Shown piece by piece: positions 30,567 through 38,678 of a stretch of DNA of 41,788 nt. The DNA is taken from assembly GCA_038200435.1 (NCBI GenBank), contig JBBPXY010000016.1, positions 1-41,788 on the forward strand, written 5' to 3'. Origin of the DNA: JBBPXY01 sp038200435. GTDB lineage: Bacteria; Actinomycetota; Thermoleophilia; Solirubrobacterales; Solirubrobacteraceae. The notes under the pieces were generated by a model, which had not been told where the DNA came from, searched no databases, and was given only the letters and a program-made list of their open reading frames with translations. The position numbers and the translations under genes were made by a program. Positions within the stretch are counted from its first letter, which is position 1; each line of letters starts with the position of its first letter.

Positions 30567-32303
30567 ATGGCCGCGCGGCACGCAGACGTCGCTCCGAGCG
30601 AGTTCCCGCCGCCAGTCGATCCGCAGGGCGAGTTCATCAAGCGCCTGCTCGACGGCGAAGACGAGCGGATCGACGTAGGCGTGGCCATCGTCGGTGGCGG
30701 CACGGCGGGGCTGGCGTGCGCCAACCGGCTGCTGCAGCTGCTCGCCGACGACGATGCCACGATGGAGCGTCTCGGCGAGGTGCCGGTCGCGGTGATCGAG
30801 AAGGCCAAGACGTGCGGCGGCCACAACCTCTCGGGCGCCGTCATGCGTCCCGGGCCTCTCGAGGACCTGTTCCCGGACGTGTCCCGCGAGGACTGGCGCA
30901 CCGAGGGCTTTGCCTTCGGCGAGGTGACCAAGGAGTCGGTCTACCTCATGCCCACCGGCAAGACGAAGGTGCGCATCCCGACGCCGCCGCCGTTCAAGAA
31001 CCACGGCAACGAGGTCGTCTCCGTCGCGGGTCTCGCCCGCTATCAGCAGCGCCAGGCCGAGGAGGGCGGCGCCTACGTCCTCACCGAGACCGCCGCGACG
31101 CAGCTGATCGTCGAGGACGGCCGCGTGGTCGGCGTGCGCTCGGGCGACAAGGGCCGGGGTAAGGACGGCGAGCCGCTGGGCAACTTCGAGCCCGGCACCG
31201 ACATCAACGCGCGCGCTACGGTGCTCGCCGAAGGTTGCTGGGGCCACCTCACCGGTGCGGCCATCCGCGAGTTCGACCTGGCCGACGGCCGCGAGCCGCA
31301 GGTCTGGGAGCTCGGCGTCAAGGAGGTCTGGAAGGTCGCCAAGCCGCTCGACCGCATCATCCACACGGTCGGGCCGTGGCCGCTCAAGCTCTCGGCCAAG
31401 TACGGTCAGATCGGCGGCACCTGGATCTACCCGATGAAGGACGAGAAGACGGGCGACGACCTGGTCTCGATCGGCTTCGTCATCGACCTCGAGTACGCGG
31501 ACGCGACGACGTCCGCGCACGACCTGCTTCAGCTCTTCAAGACTCATCCGCTTGTGCGCGACATCCTCGAAGGAGGGGAGCGCGTCGGCTGGGGCGCCAA
31601 GGCCCTGCCCGCCGGGGGTTACTGGTCGATGCCCAAGCTCACGATGCCCGGCGCGTTGCTGGTCGGCGATTCGGCCGGCATGGTCGACACGGTGGCGCTC
31701 AAGGGCGTCCATCACTCCGTCAGGTCGGGGATCATCGCCGCCGAGACGATCTACGCGTCGCTCAAGGGCGGTGGGACCGACCTCTCCGCCTACGAGGACG
31801 CGATCGAAGACTCGACGGTGGGCAAGGAGCTCTACGAGGTGCGCAACACGCGCCAGCCGTTCCAGAAGGGGTTCATCAAGGGCGGCCCGATCGTCAACCT
31901 GATGATCGCCTCGAAGGGCAAGTTCCCGGCCGGCCGGTGGACCTGGCACCGCAACGACGTCAAGCCGATGTTCGTGGGTGACACCAAGAAGTCCTATCCC
32001 AAGCCTGACGGCAAGTACATCTTCGACAAGCTGTCCTCCGTCTTCATCACGGGCAACGCGACCCGCGACGACGCCCCCAACCACATCCGGGTGCAGAAGC
32101 GGGTCCCGCGCGAGATTGCCGAGACCTGGAAGTGGATGTGCCCCGCCGGCGTCTACGAGATCCCCGAGGACGCTCCGGCGGAGGGCACCGTCGACGTGAT
32201 CGTCAACTACACCAACTGCGTGCAGTGCGGGGCGATCACGGCCAAGGGCGGGCGCCTCACTACGCCCGAGGGCGGCGACGGGCCGCTGTACACGCAAACC
32301 TGA
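30567..32303 (+). CDS. electron transfer flavoprotein-ubiquinone oxidoreductase, atypical Fe-S site
   Basis: A 578-residue flavoprotein that passes electrons from reduced ETF to the quinone pool at the membrane. FAD binding is seen in VGVAIVGGGTAGLACA, KTCGGHNLSGAVM and ALLVGDSAGMVDTVALKGVHHSVRSG. The C-terminal Fe-S domain has Cys525, Cys551 and Cys554 (MCPAGVYE and NCVQCGAI), but the expected fourth cysteine is Ile557. It lies 5 nt after etfA. ATG 30567 is used because the open frame upstream only shadows etfA. The enzyme completes the beta-oxidation electron path in this region. Confidence 0.94.
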   Translation: MAARHADVAPSEFPPPVDPQGEFIKRLLDGEDERIDVGVAIVGGGTAGLACANRLLQLLADDDATMERLGEVPVAVIEKAKTCGGHNLSGAVMRPGPLEDLFPDVSREDWRTEGFAFGEVTKESVYLMPTGKTKVRIPTPPPFKNHGNEVVSVAGLARYQQRQAEEGGAYVLTETAATQLIVEDGRVVGVRSGDKGRGKDGEPLGNFEPGTDINARATVLAEGCWGHLTGAAIREFDLADGREPQVWELGVKEVWKVAKPLDRIIHTVGPWPLKLSAKYGQIGGTWIYPMKDEKTGDDLVSIGFVIDLEYADATTSAHDLLQLFKTHPLVRDILEGGERVGWGAKALPAGGYWSMPKLTMPGALLVGDSAGMVDTVALKGVHHSVRSGIIAAETIYASLKGGGTDLSAYEDAIEDSTVGKELYEVRNTRQPFQKGFIKGGPIVNLMIASKGKFPAGRWTWHRNDVKPMFVGDTKKSYPKPDGKYIFDKLSSVFITGNATRDDAPNHIRVQKRVPREIAETWKWMCPAGVYEIPEDAPAEGTVDVIVNYTNCVQCGAITAKGGRLTTPEGGDGPLYTQT

Positions 32304-32371
32304 GAATCGGCTGGGCCGCGCGTGAGAACGCTGCGCAACTTAGGCCTTGCGCGACTGTTTACATAGCTGTT

Positions 32372-33112
32372 ATGAAGCGGATCGTTCTCGTCGTGGTGCT
32401 GGTCTCGCTGACCGCCGCGTTCTTCGCGCAAGGTGCGGCGGCGCGCACTTCGCCCTACCACGCCAAGCTCGTCGCGTGCCACACCTCCAACGATGCTGTA
32501 AGCGGCTCGCTCGAGGTCGACGCGTCGATCACTCCCATCCGCGGCACGGTCCGGATGGGGCTGCGCTTTGAGCTCTACCGTCGCGTCGGCGGCTCACCGT
32601 ACTTCCGCCGTGCTTCTGCGCCGCGGCTCTTCATGTGGCGCCGTTCGGGCGTTCGCCCGCCGTCCTACGACGTCAATCAGGTCGTTGACGGGCTCACTGC
32701 CCCCGCGGTCTACGAGATGCGCGTGGGCTTCCGCTGGTACGGGCGCCACGGCCGTGTTCTCGCCACTCGTTACCGCGAGACTCACCTCTGCCGCCAGCCG
32801 GACCGGCGGCCCGACCTGCGGGTCGTGTCGCTTGTCGCGGCTCCGGACAACCCAACGCACTACAGCGCGGTGATCGCCAACTCCGGCGCCACGGCAGCCG
32901 GGCCGTTCACGGCAGAGCTCCGTTCACCAGGCACGGTGTTTCAGTCTTTTCCAGTCGGCTCGATCCCCGCGCACTCGACGGTCACCCGGGAGATTGACGG
33001 CGGCCCGGCTTGCGTGGGCGACATGGGCCCGAACCTCGTGCTCGACGTGGACGGGGCGGTCACGGAGAGCAACGAGCACAACAACCGGGCTCGCGCGACC
33101 TGCCCAGCCTGA
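32372..33112 (+). CDS. secreted CARDB-domain protein
   Basis: A 246-residue exported protein. The signal peptide MKRIVLVVVLVSLTAAFFAQ ends near GAAA. Residues about 25-140 are a beta-rich domain with three cysteines and many aromatic residues (KLVACHTSNDAVSGSLEVDAS, YEMRVGFRWYGRHG). Residues about 148-246 form a CARDB-like immunoglobulin domain (PDLRVVSLVAAPDNPTHYSAV, later VTESNEHNNRARATC). CARDB domains mediate extracellular adhesion or substrate presentation. It stands alone after the etf operon. Confidence 0.85.
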   Translation: MKRIVLVVVLVSLTAAFFAQGAAARTSPYHAKLVACHTSNDAVSGSLEVDASITPIRGTVRMGLRFELYRRVGGSPYFRRASAPRLFMWRRSGVRPPSYDVNQVVDGLTAPAVYEMRVGFRWYGRHGRVLATRYRETHLCRQPDRRPDLRVVSLVAAPDNPTHYSAVIANSGATAAGPFTAELRSPGTVFQSFPVGSIPAHSTVTREIDGGPACVGDMGPNLVLDVDGAVTESNEHNNRARATCPA

Positions 33113-33122
33113 CCCCCGACGC

Positions 33123-33128
33123 TAGAAT
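33123..33128 (+). promoter_or_regulatory. -10 box TAGAAT of the rpmE operon, leaderless
   Basis: TAGAAT ends 9 nt before the GTG of rpmE at 33138, leaving no room for a normal leader or ribosome binding site. Confidence 0.55.
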
Positions 33129-33137
33129 GAGCCTCTC

Positions 33138-33356
33138 GTGAAGGCCGAGATACATCCCGAGTACGTCGAGTCCCACGTGCGCTGCACGTGCGGCAACGAG
33201 TTCACCACGCGGTCGACGCAGGGCGAGATTCACGTGGAGATCTGCTCCAACTGCCATCCGTTCTACACCGGCCGGCAGAAGCTGGTCGACACCGGTGGCC
33301 GCGTCGAGCGCTTCCAGCGCCGTGCCGCCAAGCGCGCCCGCGGCGCGTCCAGCTAG
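33138..33356 (+). CDS. rpmE: 50S ribosomal protein L31, zinc-binding form
   Basis: A 72-residue L31 of the C+ type. Cys16 and Cys18 (RCTCGN) and Cys36 and Cys39 (CSNCHPFYTGRQK) form the zinc site. The presence of all four cysteines means it can act as a zinc store, and actinobacteria often encode a second zinc-free copy elsewhere under Zur control; none is in this window. It heads a run conserved in many bacteria: rpmE, DUF1385, prfA, prmC, tsaC, rpiB. The GTG start is the only one giving the full protein. Confidence 0.97.
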   Translation: MKAEIHPEYVESHVRCTCGNEFTTRSTQGEIHVEICSNCHPFYTGRQKLVDTGGRVERFQRRAAKRARGASS

Positions 33357-33366
33357 ACCTCTTCTC

Positions 33367-34365
33367 GTGTCCGAGCCGGCGCGCCTTCCGGACGGCCGGC
33401 TGATGGCTCAGCGCGATGCGCCCGTAGGCGGCCAGGCCGTGCTCGAGGGCGTGATGATGCGCGGCGTCTCCACGTGGGCCGTCGCCGTGCGCAAGCCCTC
33501 GCCCGAGCAGGGGCCTGAGCTCGCCACCGGCGAGGCGGCCCTGGGCGAGATCGAGGTCCTCTCCTTCCCGCTCGTCTCCTGGATGAAGAAGCACCGGGCG
33601 TTGCGCTGGCCGATCATCCGCGGCGTGGTCGCCCTGGCCGAGTCGATGGGCATCGGCTTCAAGGCCCTGTCCATCTCGGCCAACGCTCAGGTACCCGAGG
33701 AGGAGGGGCAGATCTCGGGCGGAGCCTGGTTCGGCACAGTTTTCGTGGCGCTCGCTCTGGCGGTCGGCCTCTTCTTCGTCGTCCCTGTCGGGCTCACGAG
33801 CCTGATCAAGCACCAGCTGAACTCCTCCGTGCTCTTCTGGCTCGTCGAGGGGTTGGTGCGCACGACGATCTTCCTCGGCTACCTCCTGTTGCTCTCGAGG
33901 TTGCGCGACCTGCGCCGCGTCTTCGAATATCATGGGGCCGAGCACAAGGTGATTGCCTGCTACGAGGCCGACGACGAGTTGACGCCCGCCCGCGCAAAGC
34001 TCTACTCCCGCCTGCATCCTCGCTGTGGCACGAGCTTTCTGCTCGTGGTGATGATCGTGGCGATCTTCGTCTTCGCCCCGATCGGCCTGCCGGTCTGGTA
34101 CCTGCTGGTGGCCACGCGGATCCTGGGCGTGCCGCTCATCGCCGGCATCTCCTTCGAGCTCATCAAGTGGGCGGGGCGCAACCGCAACCGCGGGTGGGTG
34201 CGGAGGGTGATGTGGCCGGGGCTCCAGCTGCAGAAGCTGACGACACGCGAGCCCGACGAGGAGGAGCTCGCCGTGGCGATCGCCGCGCTGGATGCCGTGC
34301 TCGCCGTCGAGACTCCGGGCGAGGCAAGCTCGGAGGACCTCGTCGGCGTTGAAGTCGTCGCCTGA
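33367..34365 (+). CDS. DUF1385 (YqhQ-like) membrane protein
   Basis: A 332-residue membrane protein of the DUF1385 family. It opens GGQAVLEGVMMRG, a family signature. It has several hydrophobic segments (VFVALALAVGLFFVVPVGL, LVEGLVRTTIFLGYLLLL, FLLVVMIVAIFVFAPIGL), and the conserved FEYHGAEHKVIACYEA before LHPRCGTSFLL. The His, Glu and Cys in the last two could bind metal. The function is unknown; the gene is often found beside rpmE and prfA. GTG 33367 lies 10 nt after rpmE; ATG 33403 is also possible. Confidence 0.92.
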   Translation: MSEPARLPDGRLMAQRDAPVGGQAVLEGVMMRGVSTWAVAVRKPSPEQGPELATGEAALGEIEVLSFPLVSWMKKHRALRWPIIRGVVALAESMGIGFKALSISANAQVPEEEGQISGGAWFGTVFVALALAVGLFFVVPVGLTSLIKHQLNSSVLFWLVEGLVRTTIFLGYLLLLSRLRDLRRVFEYHGAEHKVIACYEADDELTPARAKLYSRLHPRCGTSFLLVVMIVAIFVFAPIGLPVWYLLVATRILGVPLIAGISFELIKWAGRNRNRGWVRRVMWPGLQLQKLTTREPDEEELAVAIAALDAVLAVETPGEASSEDLVGVEVVA

Positions 34366-34395
34366 CGCAGGCCCGCCGGCTCGCCCGTACGCCCA

Positions 34396-34401
34396 TACAC
34401 T
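34396..34401 (+). promoter_or_regulatory. -10 box TACACT before prfA
   Basis: TACACT ends 10 nt before ATG 34412 with no Shine-Dalgarno sequence. It may give a separate leaderless prfA transcript within the operon. Confidence 0.4.
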
Positions 34402-34411
34402 CGGGCGCACG

Positions 34412-35464
34412 ATGATCGAGCAGCTCGTCCAGCAGATCGAGGAGCGCTTCGCCGAGCTCGGGCGGCTCCTGACCGACCCCGAGGTGATCGGCGATCGCCA
34501 GCGCTACGCCGACACGGGCCGCGCGTACTCCGACCTCGAACCCGCGGCCCGGCTGGCGACGGAGTGGCGGCGGGTGCGCGACGACCGCGCTGGAGCCGAG
34601 GAGCTGCTCTCTGAAGATGGCGAGGACGCCGAGGTGCGCGAGATGCTCGAGACCGCCCGGGCCCGCGAGGCGGCGATCGAGGAGGAGCTGCGCCTGGCGA
34701 TGGTCGAGAGCGACCCGAACGATGACAAGAACGTGATCGTCGAGATCCGGCCGGGCGCCGGCGGCGACGAGGCGGCGCTGTGGGCGGGAGATCTGTATCG
34801 CGCGCTCACGCGGTATGCGGAGCGCCGCCGCTTCTCCTCTGAGACGCTATCGATCGGCGAGGGGGGGCAATTCACCTTCGCCGTCAAGGGCAATGGCGCC
34901 TACTCCGTCTTCAAGTTCGAGGGCGGCACGCACCGGGTCCAACGCATACCCGAGACTGAGTCTCAGGGAAGGATCCATACCTCTACGGCGACCGTGGCTG
35001 TGTTGCCCGAGGCCGAGGACGTTGACATCGCTGTGAACACGTCGGACCTCCAAATCGACGTCTACCGCTCGTCCGGCCCGGGGGGCCAGTCGGTGAACAC
35101 GACGGACTCGGCGGTACGCATCACGCACAAGCCCTCCGGGATAGTCGTCTCGATGCAGGACGAGAAGTCACAGCTGCAGAACCGCGAGAAGGCGATGCGC
35201 GTGCTGCGCGCGCGCCTCTACGAGCAGGCCTTGGCCGAGCAGCAGGCGGAAGTGGCGTCCGACCGCCAGGCTCAGGTGGGCTCGGGCGAGCGGGCGGAGA
35301 AGATTCGCACTTACAACTTCCCCGAGAAGCGCGTGAAGGATCACCGGATCAACCTGCTCGTGCACAACCTTGACGGCATCCTCGAGGGCGAGCTCGACGA
35401 GCTCACGGCCGCGCTCCAAGACGACGAGAAGCGCCGGCGCCTGAACGACGCGAGCGGTGGTTGA
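34412..35464 (+). CDS. prfA: peptide chain release factor 1
   Basis: A 350-residue class I release factor for UAA and UAG. The peptidyl-hydrolysis motif GGQ is at residues 224-226 (GPGGQSVNTTDSAVRITH). The stop-codon recognition PxT appears as PET in RIPETESQGRIHTS, as opposed to the SPF of RF2. Gln226 is the target of PrmC, encoded by the next gene. It ends in TGATG, overlapping prmC by one base. The ATG at 34412 gives the normal N-terminus (MIEQLVQQIEERFAEL). Confidence 0.97.
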   Translation: MIEQLVQQIEERFAELGRLLTDPEVIGDRQRYADTGRAYSDLEPAARLATEWRRVRDDRAGAEELLSEDGEDAEVREMLETARAREAAIEEELRLAMVESDPNDDKNVIVEIRPGAGGDEAALWAGDLYRALTRYAERRRFSSETLSIGEGGQFTFAVKGNGAYSVFKFEGGTHRVQRIPETESQGRIHTSTATVAVLPEAEDVDIAVNTSDLQIDVYRSSGPGGQSVNTTDSAVRITHKPSGIVVSMQDEKSQLQNREKAMRVLRARLYEQALAEQQAEVASDRQAQVGSGERAEKIRTYNFPEKRVKDHRINLLVHNLDGILEGELDELTAALQDDEKRRRLNDASGG

Positions 35465-36291
35465 TGACGGCCGTCGCGTGCACCCGCGAGGCCCTGCGTT
35501 CGGCGCGCGACGAGCTCGCGAACGCAGGTTGCGAGACGCCCGCGCTCGACGCCGAGGTGCTGCTCGCCGATGTGCTCGGCGTAGAGCGCGCACAGCTCTT
35601 CATCGACGCGGAGAAGCCGCTGCCGCCCGCGGCTCTGAATGCGTTCAGGGCGCGTTGTGCGCGGCGAGTCGAGCACGAGCCGGTGGCCTACATCACGGGT
35701 CGGCGAGGCTTTCGGCTGATCGAGCTCGACGTGGATCGCCGCGTGCTCATCCCGCGTCCCGAGACGGAGCTGCTCGTGGAGATCGGACTCGAGCTGCCGA
35801 CGGGCTCGCGTGTGCTCGACGTCGGCACGGGCAGCGGCGCGGTCGCGCTCGCGCTCAAGTCGGAGCGTCCCGATCTCGACGTGTCGGCGACGGACGCCAG
35901 CTCAGACGCTCTCGCCGTCGCGCAGACGAACGCCGGGCGCCTCGGGCTCGATGTCACGTTCGCTCTTGGCGACCTGCTCGCGGGGCTAGAGGGCGAGTGG
36001 GACGCGGTTCTCGCGAACCTGCCCTATGTGGCCATGGGGGAACGCGCTGCGCTGCCGCGTGATGTTGCCGAGCACGAGCCGCCGGAGGCCCTGTTTGCCG
36101 GGCACAGCGGGCTCGAGGTCGTCGCCCGCCTCGTGACCGAGGCTTGCGGTTGTACGCATCTGCTCGCTACCGAGGTGGGGATGGGGCAGGCGCCGGCGGT
36201 CGAGCGACTGATGAGCGACGCGGGGTTCCCGCGAGTGATGGAGCGCCACGACCTGGCGGGTATCGCGCGAGCGGTCGTCGGGCGGCGGTGA
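35464..36291 (+). CDS. prmC: release factor glutamine N5-methyltransferase
   Basis: A 275-residue SAM-dependent enzyme that methylates the GGQ glutamine of release factors. The N-terminal helical domain recognises the release factor. PVAYITGRRGFRLIELDVDRRVLIPRPETELLVE precedes motif I VLDVGTGSGAVALAL. The catalytic motif, normally NPPY, is NLPY here (residues 185-188). It is coupled to prfA by TGATG and to the next gene by GTGA. Confidence 0.94.
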   Translation: MTAVACTREALRSARDELANAGCETPALDAEVLLADVLGVERAQLFIDAEKPLPPAALNAFRARCARRVEHEPVAYITGRRGFRLIELDVDRRVLIPRPETELLVEIGLELPTGSRVLDVGTGSGAVALALKSERPDLDVSATDASSDALAVAQTNAGRLGLDVTFALGDLLAGLEGEWDAVLANLPYVAMGERAALPRDVAEHEPPEALFAGHSGLEVVARLVTEACGCTHLLATEVGMGQAPAVERLMSDAGFPRVMERHDLAGIARAVVGRR

Positions 36292-36908
36292 GCCCGCCGG
36301 ACGCGGCGACGTTCGAGCGGTGCATGAGCGTGGGGGGCGTTGCCGTCTTCCCCGCCGACACCGTCTACGGGCTCGCCTGCGCACCCGACTCTCGGCTCGC
36401 GGTCGATCGCCTGTACGCGCTGAAGGGCCGGGCGCCCGAGAAGCCGGCCGCGGTGATGTACTTCGATGCGGAGCTGGCCTTGGCTTCGCTACCTGAGCTG
36501 GGGCCCCGCACGCGCCGCGCCCTTGAGCGGCTGCTGCCCGGGGCGGTGACGGTGCTGCTCCCCAACCCGCGCGGGCGCTTCCCGCTGGCATGTGGCCCAT
36601 CGCCGGAGACGCTTGGCTTGCGCGTGCCGGCGTTGGGGGGAGCTTCTTCCGGGCTTGCTCGTGTGCAGTGGCCCGTGTTGCAGTCGAGCGCAAACCGCGC
36701 CGGCGGGCCCGACGCTGCTCGGCTCGAGGAGGTGCCGGAGGCGGTTCGTCTTGGCGCCGACCTGGTGGTGGACGGGGGCGATCTGCCCGGCGTTCCCTCG
36801 ACCGTATTGGATCTTCGGGTCTTTGAGGAAGAGGGCAAGTGGAGCATCGTGCGTCAGGGCGGGATGCCTCTCGCGGCGGTGGAGCGCGCGCTAGGCTCGG
36901 GCGGCTGA
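36288..36908 (+). CDS. tsaC: L-threonylcarbamoyladenylate synthase (TsaC/Sua5/YrdC family)
   Basis: A 206-residue YrdC-domain enzyme making threonylcarbamoyl-AMP for the t6A modification of tRNAs reading ANN codons. It has GGVAVFPADTVYGLACAP, LYALKGRAPEKPAAVMY (KxR motif, ATP binding), GAVTVLLPN, LGLRVPAL and QSSANRAGG, ending near TVLDLR and SIVRQG. It has the YrdC domain only, without the Sua5 C-terminal extension. The GTG start overlaps the prmC stop by GTGA, the usual prmC-tsaC order in bacteria. Confidence 0.94.
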   Translation: MSPPDAATFERCMSVGGVAVFPADTVYGLACAPDSRLAVDRLYALKGRAPEKPAAVMYFDAELALASLPELGPRTRRALERLLPGAVTVLLPNPRGRFPLACGPSPETLGLRVPALGGASSGLARVQWPVLQSSANRAGGPDAARLEEVPEAVRLGADLVVDGGDLPGVPSTVLDLRVFEEEGKWSIVRQGGMPLAAVERALGSGG

Positions 36909-36914
36909 CGTCCT

Positions 36915-37352
36915 ATGCGGATCGCGCTTGCCTCAGACCACGCGGGATATCAGCTCAAGGAGCACGTGAAGGCCGTGCTCGCAGACGGCGGTCACGAGGT
37001 TGTCGATGTCGGTCCTGCGACCGAGGAATCGGTGGACTATCCGACCTACGCGGCCCCCGCCGCGCAGCTCGTCGCGAGTGGCGAGGCGGAGGCCGGCGTG
37101 CTCGTCTGCGGCTCGGGGGTGGGTGTCTCCATCGTGGCCAACAAGGTCGACGGCGTGCGCTCCGTGAACGCCCACGACGCCGACGAGGCGACGATGTCGC
37201 GCCGCCACAACGACGCCAACGTGCTCGCGCTCTCGGGCCGTCGTCTGAAGCCGGACGAGGCCGACGAGATCGTGCAGGCGTTCCTCGACGCCGAGTTCGA
37301 AGGCGGCCGGCACCAGCGCCGCCTCGACCTGATCGCCGATCTGGAGGGCTAA
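36915..37352 (+). CDS. rpiB: ribose-5-phosphate isomerase B
   Basis: A 145-residue RpiB/LacAB isomerase of the pentose phosphate pathway. It has MRIALASDHAGYQLKEHV (phosphate and substrate contacts), VDYPTYAAPAA, the active-site cysteine Cys65 in VCGSGVGVSIVANKV, and VNAHDADEATMSRRHNDANVLALSGR with the ring-opening His. It follows tsaC by 6 nt. A strong hairpin 15 nt past the stop probably ends the rpmE-to-rpiB transcript. Confidence 0.96.
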   Translation: MRIALASDHAGYQLKEHVKAVLADGGHEVVDVGPATEESVDYPTYAAPAAQLVASGEAEAGVLVCGSGVGVSIVANKVDGVRSVNAHDADEATMSRRHNDANVLALSGRRLKPDEADEIVQAFLDAEFEGGRHQRRLDLIADLEG

Positions 37353-37367
37353 CGGGCCAAACGACCG

Positions 37368-37415
37368 GCGAGCGTTCATCTACCGTTCCCCAGGCAACGG
37401 TGTGTGAACGCTCGC
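37368..37415 (+). terminator. terminator-like hairpin after rpiB
   Basis: GCGAGCGTTCA (37368-37378) pairs perfectly with TGAACGCTCGC (37405-37415). After a 3/3 internal loop, ACCGTT (37382-37387) pairs with AACGGT (37396-37401) around an 8-nt loop. It includes the GTG at 37404 that could open the wecA frame early, which argues for the later ATG. Confidence 0.75.
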
Positions 37416-37463
37416 GCCCAGGGCGTCTCGCCCGCTACCGCTGCCATCCTGTGCGCTAGAGCC

Positions 37464-38678
37464 ATGCGCGCGCTCGATGCCCTCTACGCCTTCGGTGTGG
37501 CCTTGGCCACCTCGGCGCTTCTGACTCCGCTCGCCGCGCGGCTGGCGCGGCGCGTGGGAGCGGTCGACGAGCCGCGCGAGCGTGGTTTGGCCCGCGGGGC
37601 CACGCCGCTGCTTGGCGGGCTGGCGATCTTCGCGGCCGTTGCCGTCGCCGGCATCCTCTGGCTGCCCGGCTCGGCCGCGACGCGAGGGATCCTTGGCGGC
37701 GCCGCTCTCATCACGCTCATCGGGGCGCTCGACGACGTCTTCGACCTGCCCCCGCAGTGGAAGCTCGCCGGCCAGTTCGTCGCCGCGCTCGTGCCCGTTG
37801 CGGCCGGGGTGCACGTCGACTCCATGACTCTTCCGTTCCTCGGCGTGATCTCGCTGCGCGGCTTCGGCGGAGTCGCCACGCTGATCGGGCTTGTGGGGGT
37901 GATGAACGTGGTCAACCTGAGCGACGGGGTCGACGGGCTCGCCGCGGGCGTCGGCGCGATCAGCGCGATCGCGTTCGCCGTGATTGCCTTCGACCTTCCG
38001 CACGGCGCGAGCGCTGGAGTGCTGGCCGCGTTGATCGCCGGAGCCGCGCTGGGCTTCCTCATCCACAACTTCCACCCCGCCTCGGTCTTCATGGGCGACT
38101 GCGGATCGAACCTCCTCGGGCTGCTGCTCGGGTGCGTGGTCGTGCAGGGCACGCTGAAGACGAACGCCGTCATCGCGCTGGTCGTTCCCCTTGTGATCCT
38201 GGCCGTCCCCTTCCTCGACACCGGGTTCGTGGTGGCCAAGCGCATCAAGTACAGGCGCAAGTTCTGGTCGGCCGACGCCAACCACTTCCACCACCGCATG
38301 GCGCGCATCGGTTTCTCCCAGCGGCGCACGGTGCTCTACCTCTACGCGTGGACAGTGAGCCTGGCGGGCCTCGCCGTCGCTCTGCGCTTCGTGCCCTACT
38401 CCGACCATCACGGCCACTTCGACACCGGCTGGTCGCTGGTGATGATCGCCCTCGGGCTCCTCGCACTTGGAGCGAGCGTCTACCTCGTCTACACGCTCGA
38501 GATCCTCAAGCTGAGAGGGCTGCGCGGCCGGCAGTTGCGCAAACTTGATCCCGAGACGAGCGAGCACGACATCATCACCGCGGTGGAGCGAGACCTCGAG
38601 ACGGGAGAGTTCGAGGCGCTTGGCGGCGGATCGGCGCGCGTTAGGCCGCCCACCCGACGGGTAGATGCCGACGCATGA
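37464..38678 (+). CDS. wecA: WecA/TagO-family undecaprenyl-phosphate sugar-1-phosphate transferase
   Basis: A 404-residue polytopic membrane enzyme, with about eleven helices, of the MraY/WecA/TagO family. It transfers a sugar-1-phosphate (usually GlcNAc-1-P) from a UDP-sugar to undecaprenyl phosphate. Key motifs are LIGALDDVFDLPPQWKL (Mg-binding Asp pair), VNLSDGVDGLAAG, FMGDCGSNLLG and the cytoplasmic ADANHFHHRMARIGFSQR, where the HxHH loop marks WecA/TagO over MraY. A soluble C-terminal tail of ~60 residues follows. ATG 37464 is chosen over GTG 37404, which lies in a hairpin. ATGA overlaps the next gene. Confidence 0.93.
   Translation: MRALDALYAFGVALATSALLTPLAARLARRVGAVDEPRERGLARGATPLLGGLAIFAAVAVAGILWLPGSAATRGILGGAALITLIGALDDVFDLPPQWKLAGQFVAALVPVAAGVHVDSMTLPFLGVISLRGFGGVATLIGLVGVMNVVNLSDGVDGLAAGVGAISAIAFAVIAFDLPHGASAGVLAALIAGAALGFLIHNFHPASVFMGDCGSNLLGLLLGCVVVQGTLKTNAVIALVVPLVILAVPFLDTGFVVAKRIKYRRKFWSADANHFHHRMARIGFSQRRTVLYLYAWTVSLAGLAVALRFVPYSDHHGHFDTGWSLVMIALGLLALGASVYLVYTLEILKLRGLRGRQLRKLDPETSEHDIITAVERDLETGEFEALGGGSARVRPPTRRVDADA

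Noticed and set aside
30342..32297. 651-codon minus-strand open frame opposite the ETF-QO gene
   Set aside because: Antisense shadow of a clearly conserved gene, composed mostly of Arg/Asp/Val/Gly/His.
33202..34410. 402-codon minus-strand open frame opposite DUF1385
   Set aside because: Antisense shadow; the DUF1385 reading has the family motifs and membrane pattern.
37404..37463. GTG 37404 as the wecA start
   Set aside because: It lies within the terminator-like hairpin after rpiB, and the extra 20 residues precede the normal first membrane helix.
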